From Atopsyche davidsoni (lineage: Eukaryota > Arthropoda > Insecta > Trichoptera > Hydrobiosidae): a DNA stretch of 64,000 bases. The position numbers were made by a program, and so were the translations under genes. The DNA lies in assembly GCA_022113835.1 (NCBI GenBank), contig JAILWY010000026.1:14101001-14165000 (forward strand), given 5' to 3'. The notes under the pieces were generated by a model. It worked only from the letters and a program-made list of their open reading frames with translations. It did no database searches and had not been told where the DNA came from. Below, one piece after another: positions 1 through 13,254 of this stretch (positions are counted from its first letter, which is position 1; every line of letters begins with the position of its first letter).

Positions 1-3000
1 GTTTTTGTATAAATTCACTGTATACCACTATGGAAAAAACGCAATACGTCAAGTAAAACTACAACTGCTTTTGATTTCAACATATTTGCACAGTAAATGG
101 TATTCATTAAAATACTTTTACTTAGAACAACAATGTAATAAAAAAAATTGGCGAAGTTCGTATTTTTCTGAATGGTTATAAGTAAAACAAATAATTTACG
201 TATTTTATCAATAATTTTGATTAAGTTCGCGCACACTTTTTTCACTTTACTTATCTTCGCAATTTCACTTCTTTTATAATTGACTACCATCCCTTTGCAG
301 TCAACCCCTCCCCGTCTATCCTCCTTTCAAACAATTTATTCATTATCTCATCCTCATCAGTCAGCTGTTCTATATCAGCTCCTTTGTTTTCTTTTTTCCA
401 TTTTTTGACGTCATCTTTTCACCCCTACTTCTTTATTTTCGGAGCTTCAAAAACACCCTGAAAATTTCACAAACCCAGGTTCTAAAATCAATTGACAAAC
501 AAAAAAGATAATGAATACTTGTTAAAGATTATTTAAAAACTAGTAATTATTTTTTATTAAATTTTAACTTCTCTTATCGAGTAAAATGATCACAGAGGTG
601 ACCCTAAATGTGATATTATTCTAAGATACGTAAGGGTAGTAATTCAAAGTGACGGGTTTTTTCAATAAATTAATTTGAAATTGTGAACTAGGGGTGGAAT
701 TTTTAGCTATTCATAGGGTGGCTGAGTGTAATATACAACTTTGCGTGTTTGTTTTAAATTTAATTTCAGTTACCTTATTCATTCATATAAATATAAAGCT
801 TTATCTGAAATTCCAGGTAATATTCGCAACGTATTATTCGTACCGTTTAGATTGAGATAACTTATAGAATGTTCAATCAAATGGTACCAGTTATTACAAA
901 GTATATTTATGGATTCAAATCTACTGGATATAATATTTTTAATTTAAATAATTTTTAACAATATTTTTTTTAATTGTAGAGAAAACTTACGCTTTTGGAG
1001 AGAAGTGGTATAATAGATATATACTTTCTTGTAGCTTTGAAATGAGACTTGGAAGTATTTCACTTACCTGAAAGAAAGAAAAAAACATTTTAATATATTT
1101 GTATAGTCAAAATAACCACAACGATGAATTCACTTAAAAAAATTCTTCTAATATTTTTTAAATAATTAATATTTAAATAAAAAGTTGAATAAATTGGTTT
1201 TTACAAGGTTTATTTTTGAAAATATTTCTTTGTTATTTAAATTTTCACAGAATTAAAAAAATGTTTTGTCTGGTTAATGAAGAGGAAACGAAAATATAAA
1301 ATAAATCACGTTAACCGACAAATGTTATATATTTATTTTGAAATGTCAGCCAATAAATCAGCTACATTTGTCGTATGTGACAAATAGTATAGTAAATAAA
1401 CTAATATTTTTATTTATAAGAAAAGCAATGTTATAAAGTTAACGGTGGTGAAACATTCTTGAAGGGAAATGGAAAATTAATTAAGTTGAATAATATTATA
1501 AAATACTAAATAAATACTCTTAAGAACTCCATTTTTAATCGTATATATTTACAAAATAAAGACGAGAGCGTGTATTGTGAAAATATACTAAATTATACTA
1601 TATCAACATTGAGATACTATTGATACTTTGAGATAATGTTATACCATGCAACGAACAAAAAACAAGAAAATATATTTAATTAGATTAGAATAAAGAACTT
1701 CTTGATCAATATTTAACTCTTGGTTTTATGAATTGTTCGTGTTAAAAAAGGGTTTAAAATTCCACACAATAAAGTTTTAGTGAATCTAAAAATATGACTC
1801 GTACAATTGATATGTTATCTTGTGGAATCTTTGAATGCGATATGTTTTAATGTAATACATAACTATACATGAAATCTGAACTTTATCGCGGCTTATAAAT
1901 GCAATGCTTCCAGGGATATACGAATCTTGATATATGTTATAAATATGAAAATAACCAAATTTACTTGTTATCGTCGTTGATTTGAAACGACTCACTTTCA
2001 TTATTTTTAGTTGTGTCTGCAAACGCGGTAGAAACAAGCAGGTGCATTTCTATACAATTATATCACATCCTCTGATCCACAATGCACACTATTTACTGTA
2101 CAAAAATTCTATTGTATTATTTTATTTGATCCTGCTGAACAAAGCGCCGAGAGAATATAAACAAACGCGAGGAATCTGTAGCCATCGTCTGAGCAAAATC
2201 ATAAATTAAAACTCGATACCAATCTGCCACGCGGTACCTCGTCAAATATTTGCGAACACAAAAATAACCTGAATTGATGAATGAATATTATAAATCTCCA
2301 GCACATTGCAGCGAAAGACCCAGACGCCATAAATTACGATCGCATGAAAGATGGCCGACACTGTAAAATGCTAGACCGGGAAACTGTTTGTTTCGCATGT
2401 ACGAAGAGTCATGCTCGCTCCTTCATCCCATCATGGAGACGTTCGGGCTGGTCTGCATCGCATCACCAGACACAAGGCCAGCGAGGTGGACTGGCACTCT
2501 ATAGACGTCTGCAAGTGTAGAGTTGAAAAACACTCTGGAGTTTATTCTAACTTACAAGCTGTCATTACGTAAGGAATAAAAATTTCACATTGAGGTTAAA
2601 ACGCAATTTAAAAAAACCATGTTTAAAACAAAATAGTTGAGAGATAAATTCTAGATTTTTTTTAATGATTATTATACAAGTTGTCAAGTAACGAATACAC
2701 TAATTTATTCCAAATAAAATATTATTCAACTTGGAAATATGGACCTTACTTTCTGAGTATTTGTTGTGTTTGTGAATGTCTTTATTAAATACAGGTTTTA
2801 TTAAGCACTGTTTTTTTTTTTTTATTTCCGTGTTTTTCCCTTTTATAATTTTGTCATAATTGTAACGACCTAAACATCTGATCTCTGTCTTCCTTAGAAC
2901 TATCAACTTTGATTTAACAAAATTTACATTGAAAAATATTTTTTTTACATTTAAAGAAAAATATATATAATCGTTAAACTTGTAGCAAACAACGTAAGAT

Positions 3001-3180
3001 AGTAGCTAAATACTTTTGGTAACTAAAATTATTTCTCATCATGTTTGCATCTTACATTGCTGTCTGCTTTTATATTTGGTTTTTAAATGATATAAGTGAT
3101 TCGATGTATTTTATACTTAAGCGATGCAATCTTTTGAAACCAATTGACATTTTTTTTAACATAATACAAAAAAAAAACAG
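1..3180. other. AT-rich non-coding DNA
   Basis: Strongly AT-rich sequence with frequent stops on both strands; open frames here reach at most about 90 codons and show no family motifs. The only motifs I would flag are a perfect TGACGTCA at 406-413 and a GCCATAAA at 2326-2333. A slightly GC-richer patch at about 2380-2520 has no recognisable coding content. No RNA gene or mobile-element ends seen. Confidence 0.7.
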
Positions 3181-3199
3181 CAAGCAATCGAGGTGTGAC

Positions 3200-3640
3200 A
3201 GAGTGTAAATGCTAAGTCAGTGGGAGGCGAACACGCGACGAATCAATAATACAAGCAGATAAATCAAACTTATAATATTTCTTAGACGTCTCGTTCGCAA
3301 AGTCAATTCATAAACAACAATATTGTTATTACAGAAAGAAAAATATGATTGCGTCAGAGCGCTCCCTTCCCACGCGCGTTACATTTATAGATAAAAAGCA
3401 TTACAAGAAAATTTACGACAGTCGTTCGGACACTCTGTGAGTGTGTACACATCCTTTGTCAGGCGCAGCTCAGATCTAATAAATCAGCTCAGGTAAAAAT
3501 AATAAATTTTGGGCTCGTTTCAAGCAACGAGACCAATAATTCATAATATCTCACATCCTGCCGCTGCCATTTCGAATGCATAATACTCTGCGGAAGCGGC
3601 GCCTCATCTGTGGTGCGCGAGCCCCCGACCTCAAACTTAG
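3200..3640. other. GC-richer non-coding island
   Basis: Base composition rises above the flanking AT-rich DNA, with CpG-containing stretches around 3355-3385 and 3555-3630. No open frame with family motifs. Probably one of the recurrent islands of this window; a regulatory role is inference only. Confidence 0.4.
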
Positions 3641-3649
3641 TTCTCAACT

Positions 3650-4065
3650 ACTGTTGCCTTTACATGTAGCAATACAACTGACTGCGTATTTGTACTTAAC
3701 CAATAGGCATTCTCTAATTTTTGACTGTTTTTTTTTATAGTTAGCAACGCAAATGAGGGCGCTTTTAAATACCGTTTAGTTGTTGGTTGTATAGCGACTA
3801 CTTTAGGCAAGTCACACGGCATATTTCATAGAATAAAGTTGCCTACACAACTGAAAACCAATTTGCAATTAGCCAGTTGCGTCCATATATTTTGGTATTT
3901 GTTTATAGTTTTGGCTAAGTAAACAACGCGAAATAGAATGCTTTTGTCCAATTACCGTTATTTTGTCGGTTACGTCGTAAGTAAACCGACTTTGAATAAA
4001 ATATATAATTAACGTGTTGTTACATTTATTCGTGTACGAGTCAAATACAACGCTATATGGCCTCA
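3650..4065. repeat. Diverged tandem duplication, about 200-bp unit
   Basis: The block from about 3650 and the block from about 3841 both start with TTGCCT, pass through a CAACGC motif (near 3745 and 3925) and end in an ACCGTT...GTTGGTT or GTCGGTT string. The copies are strongly diverged and the match is judged by eye, so this could be partly chance in AT-rich DNA. Confidence 0.35.
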
Positions 4066-4189
4066 AATTGATACGATTTTACAAAACCTGAAATGTTTAT
4101 TTCACCCCGCGAACATGACGATTACATTTTATGTACTGATTAAATATATAAATTTATCTTTTTTAAAGTTGCAAGAGCACAGGCGGAAG

Positions 4190-4410
4190 ATTACTCATTA
4201 CAACTCACAAAATGAACCTCGCCCTCTTCAAAGGCAAAGAAACGAAGTAAATCATTGGGGCGCTATCAACAGCGCCATCCGGGGGCTGTCGCGGCGTGTC
4301 TCGCCCCGCGAGCCCCATAACTCATGGGGCTACCTGCGAGGGAAGCCATCCACCAGCCTGATGGCCTCGCCGCGGAAAATGACATCTCTCGCATTGTTTT
4401 CAGCCTGCAT
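4190..4410. other. GC-rich island
   Basis: A GC- and CpG-rich block in AT-rich DNA with small inverted motifs (GGCGCTATCAACAGCGCC near 4259; CCCCATAACTCATGGGG near 4314). A 110-codon plus-strand frame runs through it, but its first third is AT-rich, it ends without domain motifs, and I regard it as spurious. Reads as non-coding, possibly regulatory. Confidence 0.45.
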
Positions 4411-5130
4411 GAATCCTAATGAAGGGGTTGTGTATTTTTTTGATTGAATGATTGATAAGTCTGTGCCACCCCCTAAAAATTTATTCGTGCTTGTCACGTG
4501 TAATACGTGAAGTATAAATCTGCAGTCATATGAAAGGATAGCCTTTATTTTCAGTTATTTAATATGCTTGATTTAAAACTTAATATAGTTTAAGGATCTA
4601 GGTCTCATAATCGAGTTTTTTTGATCATTTTCTAGTCCGTTTTGCGTAAAATCGACTGCACCAATCAAAAATATTAAATGCAAAAAGTTTGAAACATCCC
4701 ATCTTCTCAACACAATATATTTTTATTTCTTATAAATTTACTATTAATATGATAAATATGTGTTTTTCCGATTAAAGTCTAGGAATTTGGAGATTCGTCC
4801 GGTACGTTTTCCAAGAATCCTAAACATTTAAAAAGTCTTTTTTTCAATTGCAATTGAAAGATTAAATATAAACCATGTGGTTCTTATAAATTTAAAAATT
4901 AAAAAAAAAAAAAATCTTTAACAAACTTTGGTTTTGAAAAGTTGTCATTTTATCCAATTTTTCAACATCTTCAAGATTTTATTTTACCCTAAAAATGGAC
5001 GTAAATTAAATAAGAAAAAATTGTTAAATATAATTTATAGTTTTCTCAATACTTTGTAAAAAAATCGGCATAGAAAAATAAAGTGACAATTAAATTAATT
5101 AAATGACACGATTTCGCCAGGTAATGGACT
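4411..5130. other. AT-rich DNA, nothing identified
   Basis: Low-complexity AT-rich sequence with homopolymer A runs (for example near 4903). I see no genes, repeats or element termini in it. Confidence 0.6.
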
Positions 5131-5160
5131 GCCTCTGGTGTCCGGTTGGACACCAGAGGC
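5131..5160. repeat. Perfect 13-bp hairpin
   Basis: GCCTCTGGTGTCC at 5131-5143 is the exact reverse complement of 5148-5160, leaving a GGTT loop. The GC-rich stem stands out in AT-rich surroundings. There is no T-tract or gene nearby, so it is not a bacterial-type terminator. It may be the centre of a decayed foldback element or a small structured RNA. Confidence 0.7.
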
Positions 5161-5541
5161 AATTAAATGGCTAGAAGCAACTGCCTTAAGCCAGTAAGTG
5201 GTCTAGTAATTTGCCTCAATAATTAAATAAAATATTTATCAACATTTAACAAACCACATCAAACCTCTCTAAACCAGGTTTTATGTGATTTTTAACATTT
5301 AAAATTATTACAGGCATTAACCTTTAACAATACATGTTGATAAACAATTAAAACAAATAAATGATTGACGACCTTGAATATTGTTAAATTTTAGCTACCA
5401 AAACCTTTATACTTGTAATGTAAAGAAAATGCGGAAATTACTAAATAAATATTTTTTAAAAGATGCATGTAATATTATAACACACAAATAATAAAAAAGT
5501 ACCGTTCCGCGCTTAGTATAAAAATAAAGTACCGTGCTTGT

Positions 5542-5608
5542 ATGGAGAGAGAGAGAGAGAAGTGCTCTAAAACAGTCCCCGTAGAAGTATAGTATCAAGA
5601 GACGTTCA
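5542..5608 (+). repeat. Interspersed repeat, copy 1
   Basis: Begins in a GA microsatellite (about 5545-5561) and continues through TGCTCTAAAACAGTCCC and AGTATAGTATCAAGAGACG. It is nearly identical to 6190-6250 in the same orientation, about 640 bp away. The similarity stops right after GACGTTCA in both copies. Confidence 0.75.
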
Positions 5609-5624
5609 ATATAAAGTACACTTC

Positions 5625-5880
5625 CAGAGTGTCAGCTGTCAGGATCGACAGTGGCGTGCCTCGACTGGATTGAGCCGCAGAGCCGCGATAATGCGCCGAT
5701 TGATATATACGCTTGTAAGTAATATGTATTATTGAGAAATGCCTCGCCTCGTATTCATTCACTATCAGCCCCGCTGGGACTCTTGTTTGTTCTCTGACCC
5801 CTATGACGTCATTCGGGATTTGAAGGCTGTTAATCACTCATTCAGATTCGCGTGAACGTCCCTCAACCGCAGGGTTTAGA
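5625..5880. other. GC-richer island with CRE-like site
   Basis: Mixed-composition block between the two direct repeats, containing a perfect TGACGTCA at 5804-5811 and a GCCGCAGAGCCGCG string near 5673. No coding motifs on either strand. Confidence 0.4.
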
Positions 5881-6189
5881 CAGGGATTGCATGGGTTTTG
5901 GACATACTGATAAAGAATGTTGTACATTTGAGACGGTATTGCATGTTTTGTATTTTAATTTCTTCTATTTCTTAAAAAAAATGTAAGCAATTATTAATGA
6001 AATCATAGTATTTAATTCAATGATTTGTTAATCTATAATAGCTTAAAGTTTAAGCAACAAATTCCTAATATTATTAATTTATTATTTAATCATGTAAAAT
6101 AATGTTATTTAACTTATAAAATACACGCAAAGGCTGAATGTCTAATGGTTAATGTTGCTTATTATCTTTTTATTTTTTTTCTTCCATGT

Positions 6190-6250
6190 GTGGAGGGAGA
6201 TAAATGCTCTAAAACAATCCCAGTAGAAGTATAGTATCAAGAGACGTTCA
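6190..6250 (+). repeat. Interspersed repeat, copy 2
   Basis: Second copy of the repeat at 5542-5608, sharing about 46 contiguous positions with only a few substitutions, including the CAAGAGACGTTCA end. Could be a local duplication or two fragments of one dispersed element. Confidence 0.75.
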
Positions 6251-7569
6251 TGTTTTTAATAATAATATTTTGAATAATTAAAATCGTAATATAATTAAAT
6301 ACGAGATATGTAAATGAAACGATTATTGGGTTCTGCATATTGTAGGATTATGATCATTCCTGTTATCAAAATTTTGCGCAAATCACGTTTATATTTCCAG
6401 TAGATCAGAATGAGTCCTGAAAATTTCGTTTGCAATATGCACACGACTGATTGATAACTGCACTTAAATATTGATATTATTCCTAAAATTATCGACGAGA
6501 AGAATTTTTAGATACATGCATGGTTTTATTTTAGAACGATGTCAGACATATTTTTATCCTCTGCAGAGTGCTAGCGAATATCAATACTCGAGTCTGAGCA
6601 CCAGCTGTTTCAATAATATATTTATATATAAATATATGAACATTTGCAGTATAATAAAAACAAATAGGATGCAGACTAGGCAAGGTGATTGACGTAACAA
6701 TCCGTTTTTTAAATAGACGTTCATCATCCGCGTCTGGGATGCTTTTGATCTCGCAGACTTTTATAGTAATTTATTGTGATATAAATAATCTCGCTTGACA
6801 AGAAAATGCACATTACTTACGAGCTGTGTTCGAGAGCATTCTTAAATCATTTGATATTGAATAACAACTCGTAAAAAGTATTTTCGCTCTGAATGATGGA
6901 GACAAACTAGACCTAATGTGACGGTAATTTATTGGCTATGACTGTAAATTTGTTTTTCAGGCATGCAAAAATAGCACAGACCTTCGATAAAGCAAATATC
7001 CATTGATATTTCAAATGTAATTATAATAATAGAGAATCGATATATTGAGGACGATACTGGCTATTGAGCCCAAAATAAAAGGACGATATTGGCTAATTGC
7101 AAATCAGTTATAAGGTGTCGCTCTATGTTAGTAGCCAAATTCAATTTGTTTGTAAAATAGATACCTCGTGGGTTTAAATCTACTTGAAGGTAAGTTATTG
7201 CAACTTTTTTATGAAAATTATTTTTCTCAGAGTCATCCAAATATTTAACACATTAAAGCCAGTCGCATACCTGTGTAATTTTTTTACTATCATACAACAT
7301 ATTTATATCATACAAGTGTATTTATTAATACAATAAACCGTCTTATACTTTAGGGTTGAACAACTTATGTTACCGACGAAGAGAAAGTTTTAGCAATATA
7401 ATCGTAAATGCATTAATCAAAGACCTCATTCAATCATTTAATGATTCTAGCAAAGCACGATAATATGTTTTTAATGTTAAACACAAAAACCAAACAACTA
7501 TTTTAATAATTGCTGATATTAATAGCAATAACGTCACTGGAGTGAGCGGATATCCTGTATAATGCTAAC
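6251..7569. other. AT-rich DNA, nothing identified
   Basis: No open frame with motifs, no inverted termini and no GC-rich block seen in this stretch. Confidence 0.6.
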
Positions 7570-7800
7570 TAACCGTATAGGAATCATCCAATTTCAGCGC
7601 ACGCCCCGCGCCCCCGCCGGCTTCTTCAGGCTTCAGCGACGGTAAGTGCCGCCGATCGACCACCGTTTATCCATTATTGTTACAGCATTTTATGGGGGCT
7701 AATAATACTGCTGGCCAGCACACCCGCCGTATGGACGCTCTCCCATACAAACTGCATTACGGGCAGGGCTGTCGCGCCAAAACTGCTCCGGGGTGACCAT
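7570..7800. other. GC-rich island
   Basis: CpG-rich block (for example CGCACGCCCCGCGCCCCCG near 7599) with a TTTATGG motif at about 7690. No open frame with protein motifs. Interpreted as one of the recurrent non-coding islands. Confidence 0.45.
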
Positions 7801-8394
7801 TTCTGAAGGGCCGCTGACCGAAACTTTGTTTTTCATAATATCAATAATCTTACTATATTTTTTATAAACAAAGGTAATCGTAATGGGGTGGGGGGGGGTT
7901 GAAGTCCAAGTATTCTTTTGGAGTGAAAATGCAGTACTTTATTTCTGGTAAGAACTGCATAATCTTGTCGACAATCATCGCAAAAATTGACGGATAAAAC
8001 AAAGGGTAATATTTAAGAAGAATGATTTTAACACGCTTCAAAAAAAAAACATCGTAAAATAAGCTTAATTAAGAGTTATACATACACAACAGATCTTAAA
8101 TTTGATTGTCTTGTTTGTTCAGTCTCAAAGACGATCTAAAAAATGGTTACACAGTAATTATTTTTTTACAATCTTAGAAAAACATAAAACAGCTTGTGAG
8201 TTTTTTTTTGTAAACGCAAAACGACCAGAAGTGTCTAATTGATTTTTGATTTTTGATGTGGATGAATGATTTTTCTTATGTGTGAATAGTTAACCAAACT
8301 AATGATATAAATAAAATGAGAATTTATTAGTAATGTATGCATTACAAACATACAAGATGATAGTTGTGAACCATCACTTGGTAGTGAGAGTTCA
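7801..8394. other. AT-rich DNA with a G homopolymer run
   Basis: Ordinary AT-rich sequence apart from a GGGGTGGGGGGGGGTTG tract near 7884. No gene or element ends found. Confidence 0.55.
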
Positions 8395-8800
8395 GAGTAC
8401 GTTTCCCCAAGCGCGGCGTTGCGGCAGCCCTGCGCAGAGCACTCCGAGGTGCGCTTTACGTTCCGTTGTATCATAGGCCGTTGTATCATGCCGTAGTATC
8501 ATACCTTTGTATCACTTGTGATAGTGATAGTTGAAGGGACGCGAGCGGCAGCCCTGGCAGGCGCCCGGAGCACGCCGCGGCGCGCTATACGTGACATTGT
8601 TTTATGGGCGCAAGAATGATGAGTTTGCACTTCTTCCCGCTGTGAGATTATAGGCCAGCCTGAAGGAGATTGATCTGAGGGAAGCGACCTGCCTGGTGCA
8701 TCATTGTGCCCCGCGATTATGGCGGATTGGACGACCGCAAAGTACTTAAGTGAATTTAACAATGCACCGCAAATCGATCGCAATTAGCGATTGGGTTAAT
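8395..8800. other. GC-rich island
   Basis: Contains CpG-rich stretches around 8408-8460 and 8540-8590 and an ATGGCGG motif at 8719-8725. Two minus-strand frames of 84 and 94 codons overlap it, but they run across the minisatellite and lack family motifs, so I do not call them genes. Confidence 0.45.
8461..8516 (+). repeat. Short minisatellite, four units
   Basis: Four successive units of about 13-15 bp, each built around GTATCA preceded by CCGTT, CCGTAG or CCTTT. The units are imperfect, so this looks like a small, partly decayed tandem repeat. Confidence 0.65.
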
Positions 8801-10600
8801 AGCGCATTTGCTGTTATATGCAGCGCAGAGGTAAACTTTGAAATAATTATACATTTAAAATATACTTTTTTATGATAATTTTGTTATATTTAAAGCTTAA
8901 ATATTGAAACAAAAAAAAGTTGCTCAAGCAACTGCATTGCATAAATTATAATAAAAAAAAAATTATATTACAGTCCATGTAAAATACACAGCCGAGAACA
9001 AATTATACATCGACTGTAGATAAAAAGTTGTACTGCATGAGACGCGCTGCTGTACTGGTAGCTGACACGCGAATGTAAATGATCACTTCTCATCCATATC
9101 AAGATACATCATTCCTAGTCGTTTTTCGATGTTATCTCCAGTATACTACTATATCTTGACCATTCGGCTGGTTTCTGAATATTCAAAAATGATTAATTTC
9201 ATTGTATAACCAAATTTATATTACTTTGTTTCAGCCTCGACGGTCTCAGCTGATTTGATTTTAAACTCGACTTTAAATGCAAATTATTATTTATTGCTTA
9301 TTCCAGCATACTGCTAATAAAAATGCACTTAATCACGTTTATAGCAATTTAATACCAAAGTTCGTATACAGGAAAACGCACGTTGAATTTAATTTTTAAG
9401 ATGGCTATCATATTTGGCTTCGATGTATTAATGAAGCAGCATGGAGTATAGAAAACGACTCATTATTCAAATAGAATACTGTTAGTGTTAATAACTGAGA
9501 CCAATCGATTGATTGCGTATTTTATTATATTCTGGATACATAAAACTTTTTATTCGGGTGACAATATTTAGTCGAGAGGACGCCGTTTATTACGACCCAC
9601 GCGGGAGGCTGTGCGCCGAGCACTCCGAGATAACGCGTCTGTCGTTTATCGACGTATTCCCAAAAGTTCAACACAAAATATCAATTTTCATTTAATTGTT
9701 CTTCGGCTTATTATAACAATTTATAATCATTTCCGATCAGGTCGTAAAACTTTTTATTACTTTGGAATCTTCCGAAAAAACTGAGAAATTTTACTTAAAT
9801 GTTTAAATTATATATTATGTTTGTCTGTTAAAACTCCTACACTATTCTTAGATATAAACAAAGAATTGATTATAATATTAATCACGATATAAATCTTTGG
9901 TATAAATTCAATGATTTGTGACATTGAAAAGTGATTCCCAGTAATACCATGCATTTTTAATTATAACTAAAAATCAAACGGTTTTCAAAATTACCAAGAG
10001 GAATAAATTTTCTATTAATTTATATATATTTTTTAATAGTTAAGCTTGATGCTGCAAACTTGGATACTAGGGCCATATTTATGAATTTTAAAGTCATGTC
10101 AAGCTTTGTAGTTATGTATTGTTTTTAGGGATTTTTTCCCTTTTAATTGAATAGTGAAAATTATTCTTGATCACATAGGCGAAAGCCCAAATACATTAGC
10201 AAAATATTCGTTTTGCTGCTAGACTCTAGCTGAATGAGAATAAAAGTAGAGAAACTCTTGAAATAGTCATTGTTCCATATTAAGAGACTATCCTTTTAGT
10301 TGTATTTTATTTTTATAAAGCTTCAAAAACTTCCGTTAATAATGAGAATTAAGTCAATAAGGGCTTTGTTGTCAATTAAAGTTGTTTATTTTAACGTTTT
10401 AGTCACAAAGGTGGAGAAATAATTTGTTATTTTGTACATTAATTTACACTTCTCCGCGTCAATAGCTCCATAATTTATCAATTTTATTAACAGCGCGTTT
10501 CAGAATTTCCACAGGTCCGAACAGTTATTGATGTGAGCGTTGCCTAAGTCTTGGGTTTACTTATGTCGGTACTCCTACGTGGTTGTGGATGGCGTTAATC
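8801..10600. other. AT-rich DNA, little identified
   Basis: Almost entirely AT-rich. A small CpG-containing patch lies at about 9580-9645 (CGACCCACGCGGGAGGC and a TTTATCGACG string). No coding or mobile-element signature. Confidence 0.55.
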
Positions 10601-10610
10601 ATCACAGAAT

Positions 10611-10643
10611 ATGGAGACGTGGACTGTGCGGTGACGTCTCCAT
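10611..10643. repeat. Inverted repeat, 10-bp arms
   Basis: ATGGAGACGT at 10611-10620 is the exact reverse complement of 10634-10643. A second partial ATGGAGAC lies at about 10659, suggesting a small local repeat. Function unknown. Confidence 0.6.
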
Positions 10644-10659
10644 GACAGTCAATTAATAT

Positions 10660-11240
10660 GGAGACAAAAGAGACCCTGGAAAGCAGCATGATGGCATCGC
10701 AAAGTGACAAATTTCGTCATGTTTAAAAAAGTTTCATATATTGACTTTAATCGGAGTGATAAGGAACCATTTTTAAAAAAATATTATTTAACTGTACAAA
10801 CACAGAAGGCTTCTCCAAAATAATAAATATTCTTATATTGATCTGTAGTTAAAAAAAAGCCATGAAAAGATTTCGCCAAAATAAAAATTTCCAATTTTCA
10901 GATCATACAAATGATTCAGGATTTCTTGATCATAAATTAATAGATCAGTGAATATTTTTAATTAAGTCACAAATTTTCTTAGGCGTAATTTATTTGTTTA
11001 AAAATCAACTAGGCCAATGATATAAATTAGACAGTGTGAATTTGTAATTTCTCTACATAAATTTATTGACGTGTAAAATCCAACACGATAATAGAGCTAT
11101 TTACATTTGGTCGGGCAAATTGATTTCGAAAGTACACGGACTGATAAATCAATATCAAATCGGAACAATAAATCAAGCGTGAAAATACGATGTGTAATTT
11201 ATTCTCGCTATAAGAAAATTAATTTTGTTAACATATTCGG
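10660..11240. other. AT-rich DNA, nothing identified
   Basis: No genes, RNA genes or repeat termini seen. Confidence 0.55.
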
Positions 11241-11249
11241 TGAGCGTCT

Positions 11250-11400
11250 TGTCGCTGGTGTGATTTGTCCCCAGCGGGCGGGGGCGGTGCGGGGGAGTCT
11301 GGACATCTGCAAGTCCGCCCATCGGGGACTCCGGACACCTCAGCATGAAGCTCCCCAACTCTCCATGTTGAGCATCACCAGCATATCAGCATGAGCTGAT
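11250..11400. other. GC-rich island
   Basis: GGGGGCGGTGCGGGGGAGTC-type sequence inside AT-rich DNA. Open frames on both strands overlap here (95 codons plus, 61 minus), which is expected in GC-rich DNA; neither has family motifs. Confidence 0.4.
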
Positions 11401-11498
11401 GGTACGGTCGAGCATTCTCATAAATTCTAAGTTATATATTTGTACCAGCGGAGACGTCAAATCTTAAATAATCTAAACGAGATGAGAAAAACTATAAA

Positions 11499-11542
11499 CT
11501 TGGTTACTCTTGATCGAAGCCTCTTGATCAAGAATAACCAAG
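11499..11542. repeat. Imperfect 17-bp hairpin
   Basis: CTTGGTTACTCTTGATC at 11499-11515 pairs with 11526-11542 with one mismatch, around a 10-nt loop. The loop-side string GAAGCCTC recurs inverted just downstream (near 11543), so two inverted repeats are interleaved. Confidence 0.65.
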
Positions 11543-11559
11543 AGGCTTCGATCCCTATC

Positions 11560-13250
11560 CTGATAAAAGAATTCCAAACTGCTCTGATTGGACTCATGCT
11601 GACATTAATATTTTAATATCGTGCGTATTGCTTAGAAATAAATCTTGCAACAATACGCGAAGGTTTCGCCGCGGACCCGGATTCTAACAGTGCTAATGCG
11701 ATGTTGATATTAATCGCGTTTCGAGCGTCTATAGATTTCCCATTTTCAAGTCGTCTCTTTTGGTAATTTGTATAATTTTAACAGCTGGTATTTAAGTGGG
11801 ATACGTCATTAAAGCGAATGTCATAAATACACGAATTTAGAATGAAAAGATGGCGCCGCGGATTCTAATAAATTAGGATTCAATATTCTATAAGATCTGA
11901 CGGGCCGTTGCCAGATTACATTTTATGGCTAATAATTACATTGTATAATAATATGTTTATTTATTATCACTTACATTAAAAAATACATAAAAAATTATGT
12001 ATATAAATACAAAAACCTTTGTTAAGACACAACTAGTATTTTCCAATTGAATGATTAAAATATAAATTTGCACAACAATACAAACATACGCCACGTAAGA
12101 TAAGCAATATTGTGACAGCAAAAATAATTATTTTAGCTTCACTTCGTTTTGATTGTCTTTGAATGATATATTGATAACAGCTAAAATTTACTTTGAGAAA
12201 TAAATATACAGAATATTATCAATTCAAGCGATAATTAATTATACCAAAAATGATTATTGACAAAATAAAATAAATAAACTTCCAGCCACAATAATATGGT
12301 ACGAATATTGGTGGGCCCTGAAAAAAAAAATAAAACGTCGGGGCCATTTTGGAAAACCCGAATTAAGCATAAGTTGTCGTCAAATAAATTAAAATCATCA
12401 AAAAGCTAATTCTAATATGGCATTCTCTGGTGACAAAACCATTTGCATATATATTTGGATATAATATGTCTGCTTTTTAATGACACAAAGTGGTGTTTTT
12501 CGATATTTTTCGAATTTCCAAATGTTTAACGACGCCGATTAATCATAAAACAGGGCCTACTTAATAAGCATTAATAATTCATCGGATTTCTTTACACATT
12601 ATCAAAAAAAACTTTTTAATATTTACGAAAAGTTTCGGCAACCGGAAGCGATTATTCAAATGAATACAAATAAATTGATTATTTTAAATTCCTTTAAACA
12701 AACAGTAGTGGAAAAAATATTGAAATTAAAATAATAATTCTGTGCTATCGACAGGCTATTATAATAAAAATGGTGGACGAATCTTTCTCATATAATATAA
12801 CGAATACAATGATCATTATAATGCTGAGGAGTAATCCTCGGGATAAAGCTGGCCATGCGCATGAAGAAGGCTGCGGGCGGCGTCACTGCGGTAACGCACC
12901 AAGCCAGTATTCAATTAAATAAATGCATTAATTTTAAAACAAAATATACATTTTCATTCTTTATAGAATTTTTTGACAGCATCAATTCAAGATAATTATT
13001 CAATTATTCTTAAATTCATTAAAAATAAAAAGCGTACTAACTTAATTTTTTGATAAAAAATGTTTTAGCAAATGCAATGTTTTATTGGTATTATATTTCT
13101 AAATCCATGAATTAAAAATATATCTGCTTGTTGTAAAAAATCGAAAAAAATATTTAAAAAAAACAAATATATATTGAAAGCACTTTCAAAACAAATTTTC
13201 CATATAATAATTTAGTAATCAGTAAATTTAAAAAATATGTTTGAGTTTTG
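11560..13250. other. AT-rich DNA with two small GC patches
   Basis: AT-rich throughout except for short CpG-containing patches near 11660-11690 and 12840-12905 (GAAGGCTGCGGGCGGCGTC). A TTTATGGC lies at 11922-11929. No gene or mobile-element ends recognised. Confidence 0.5.
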
Positions 13251-13254
13251 TCAA

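Noticed and set aside
5131..5160. Rho-independent terminator
   Set aside because: The context is eukaryotic gene-poor DNA, with no T-tract following and no gene upstream.
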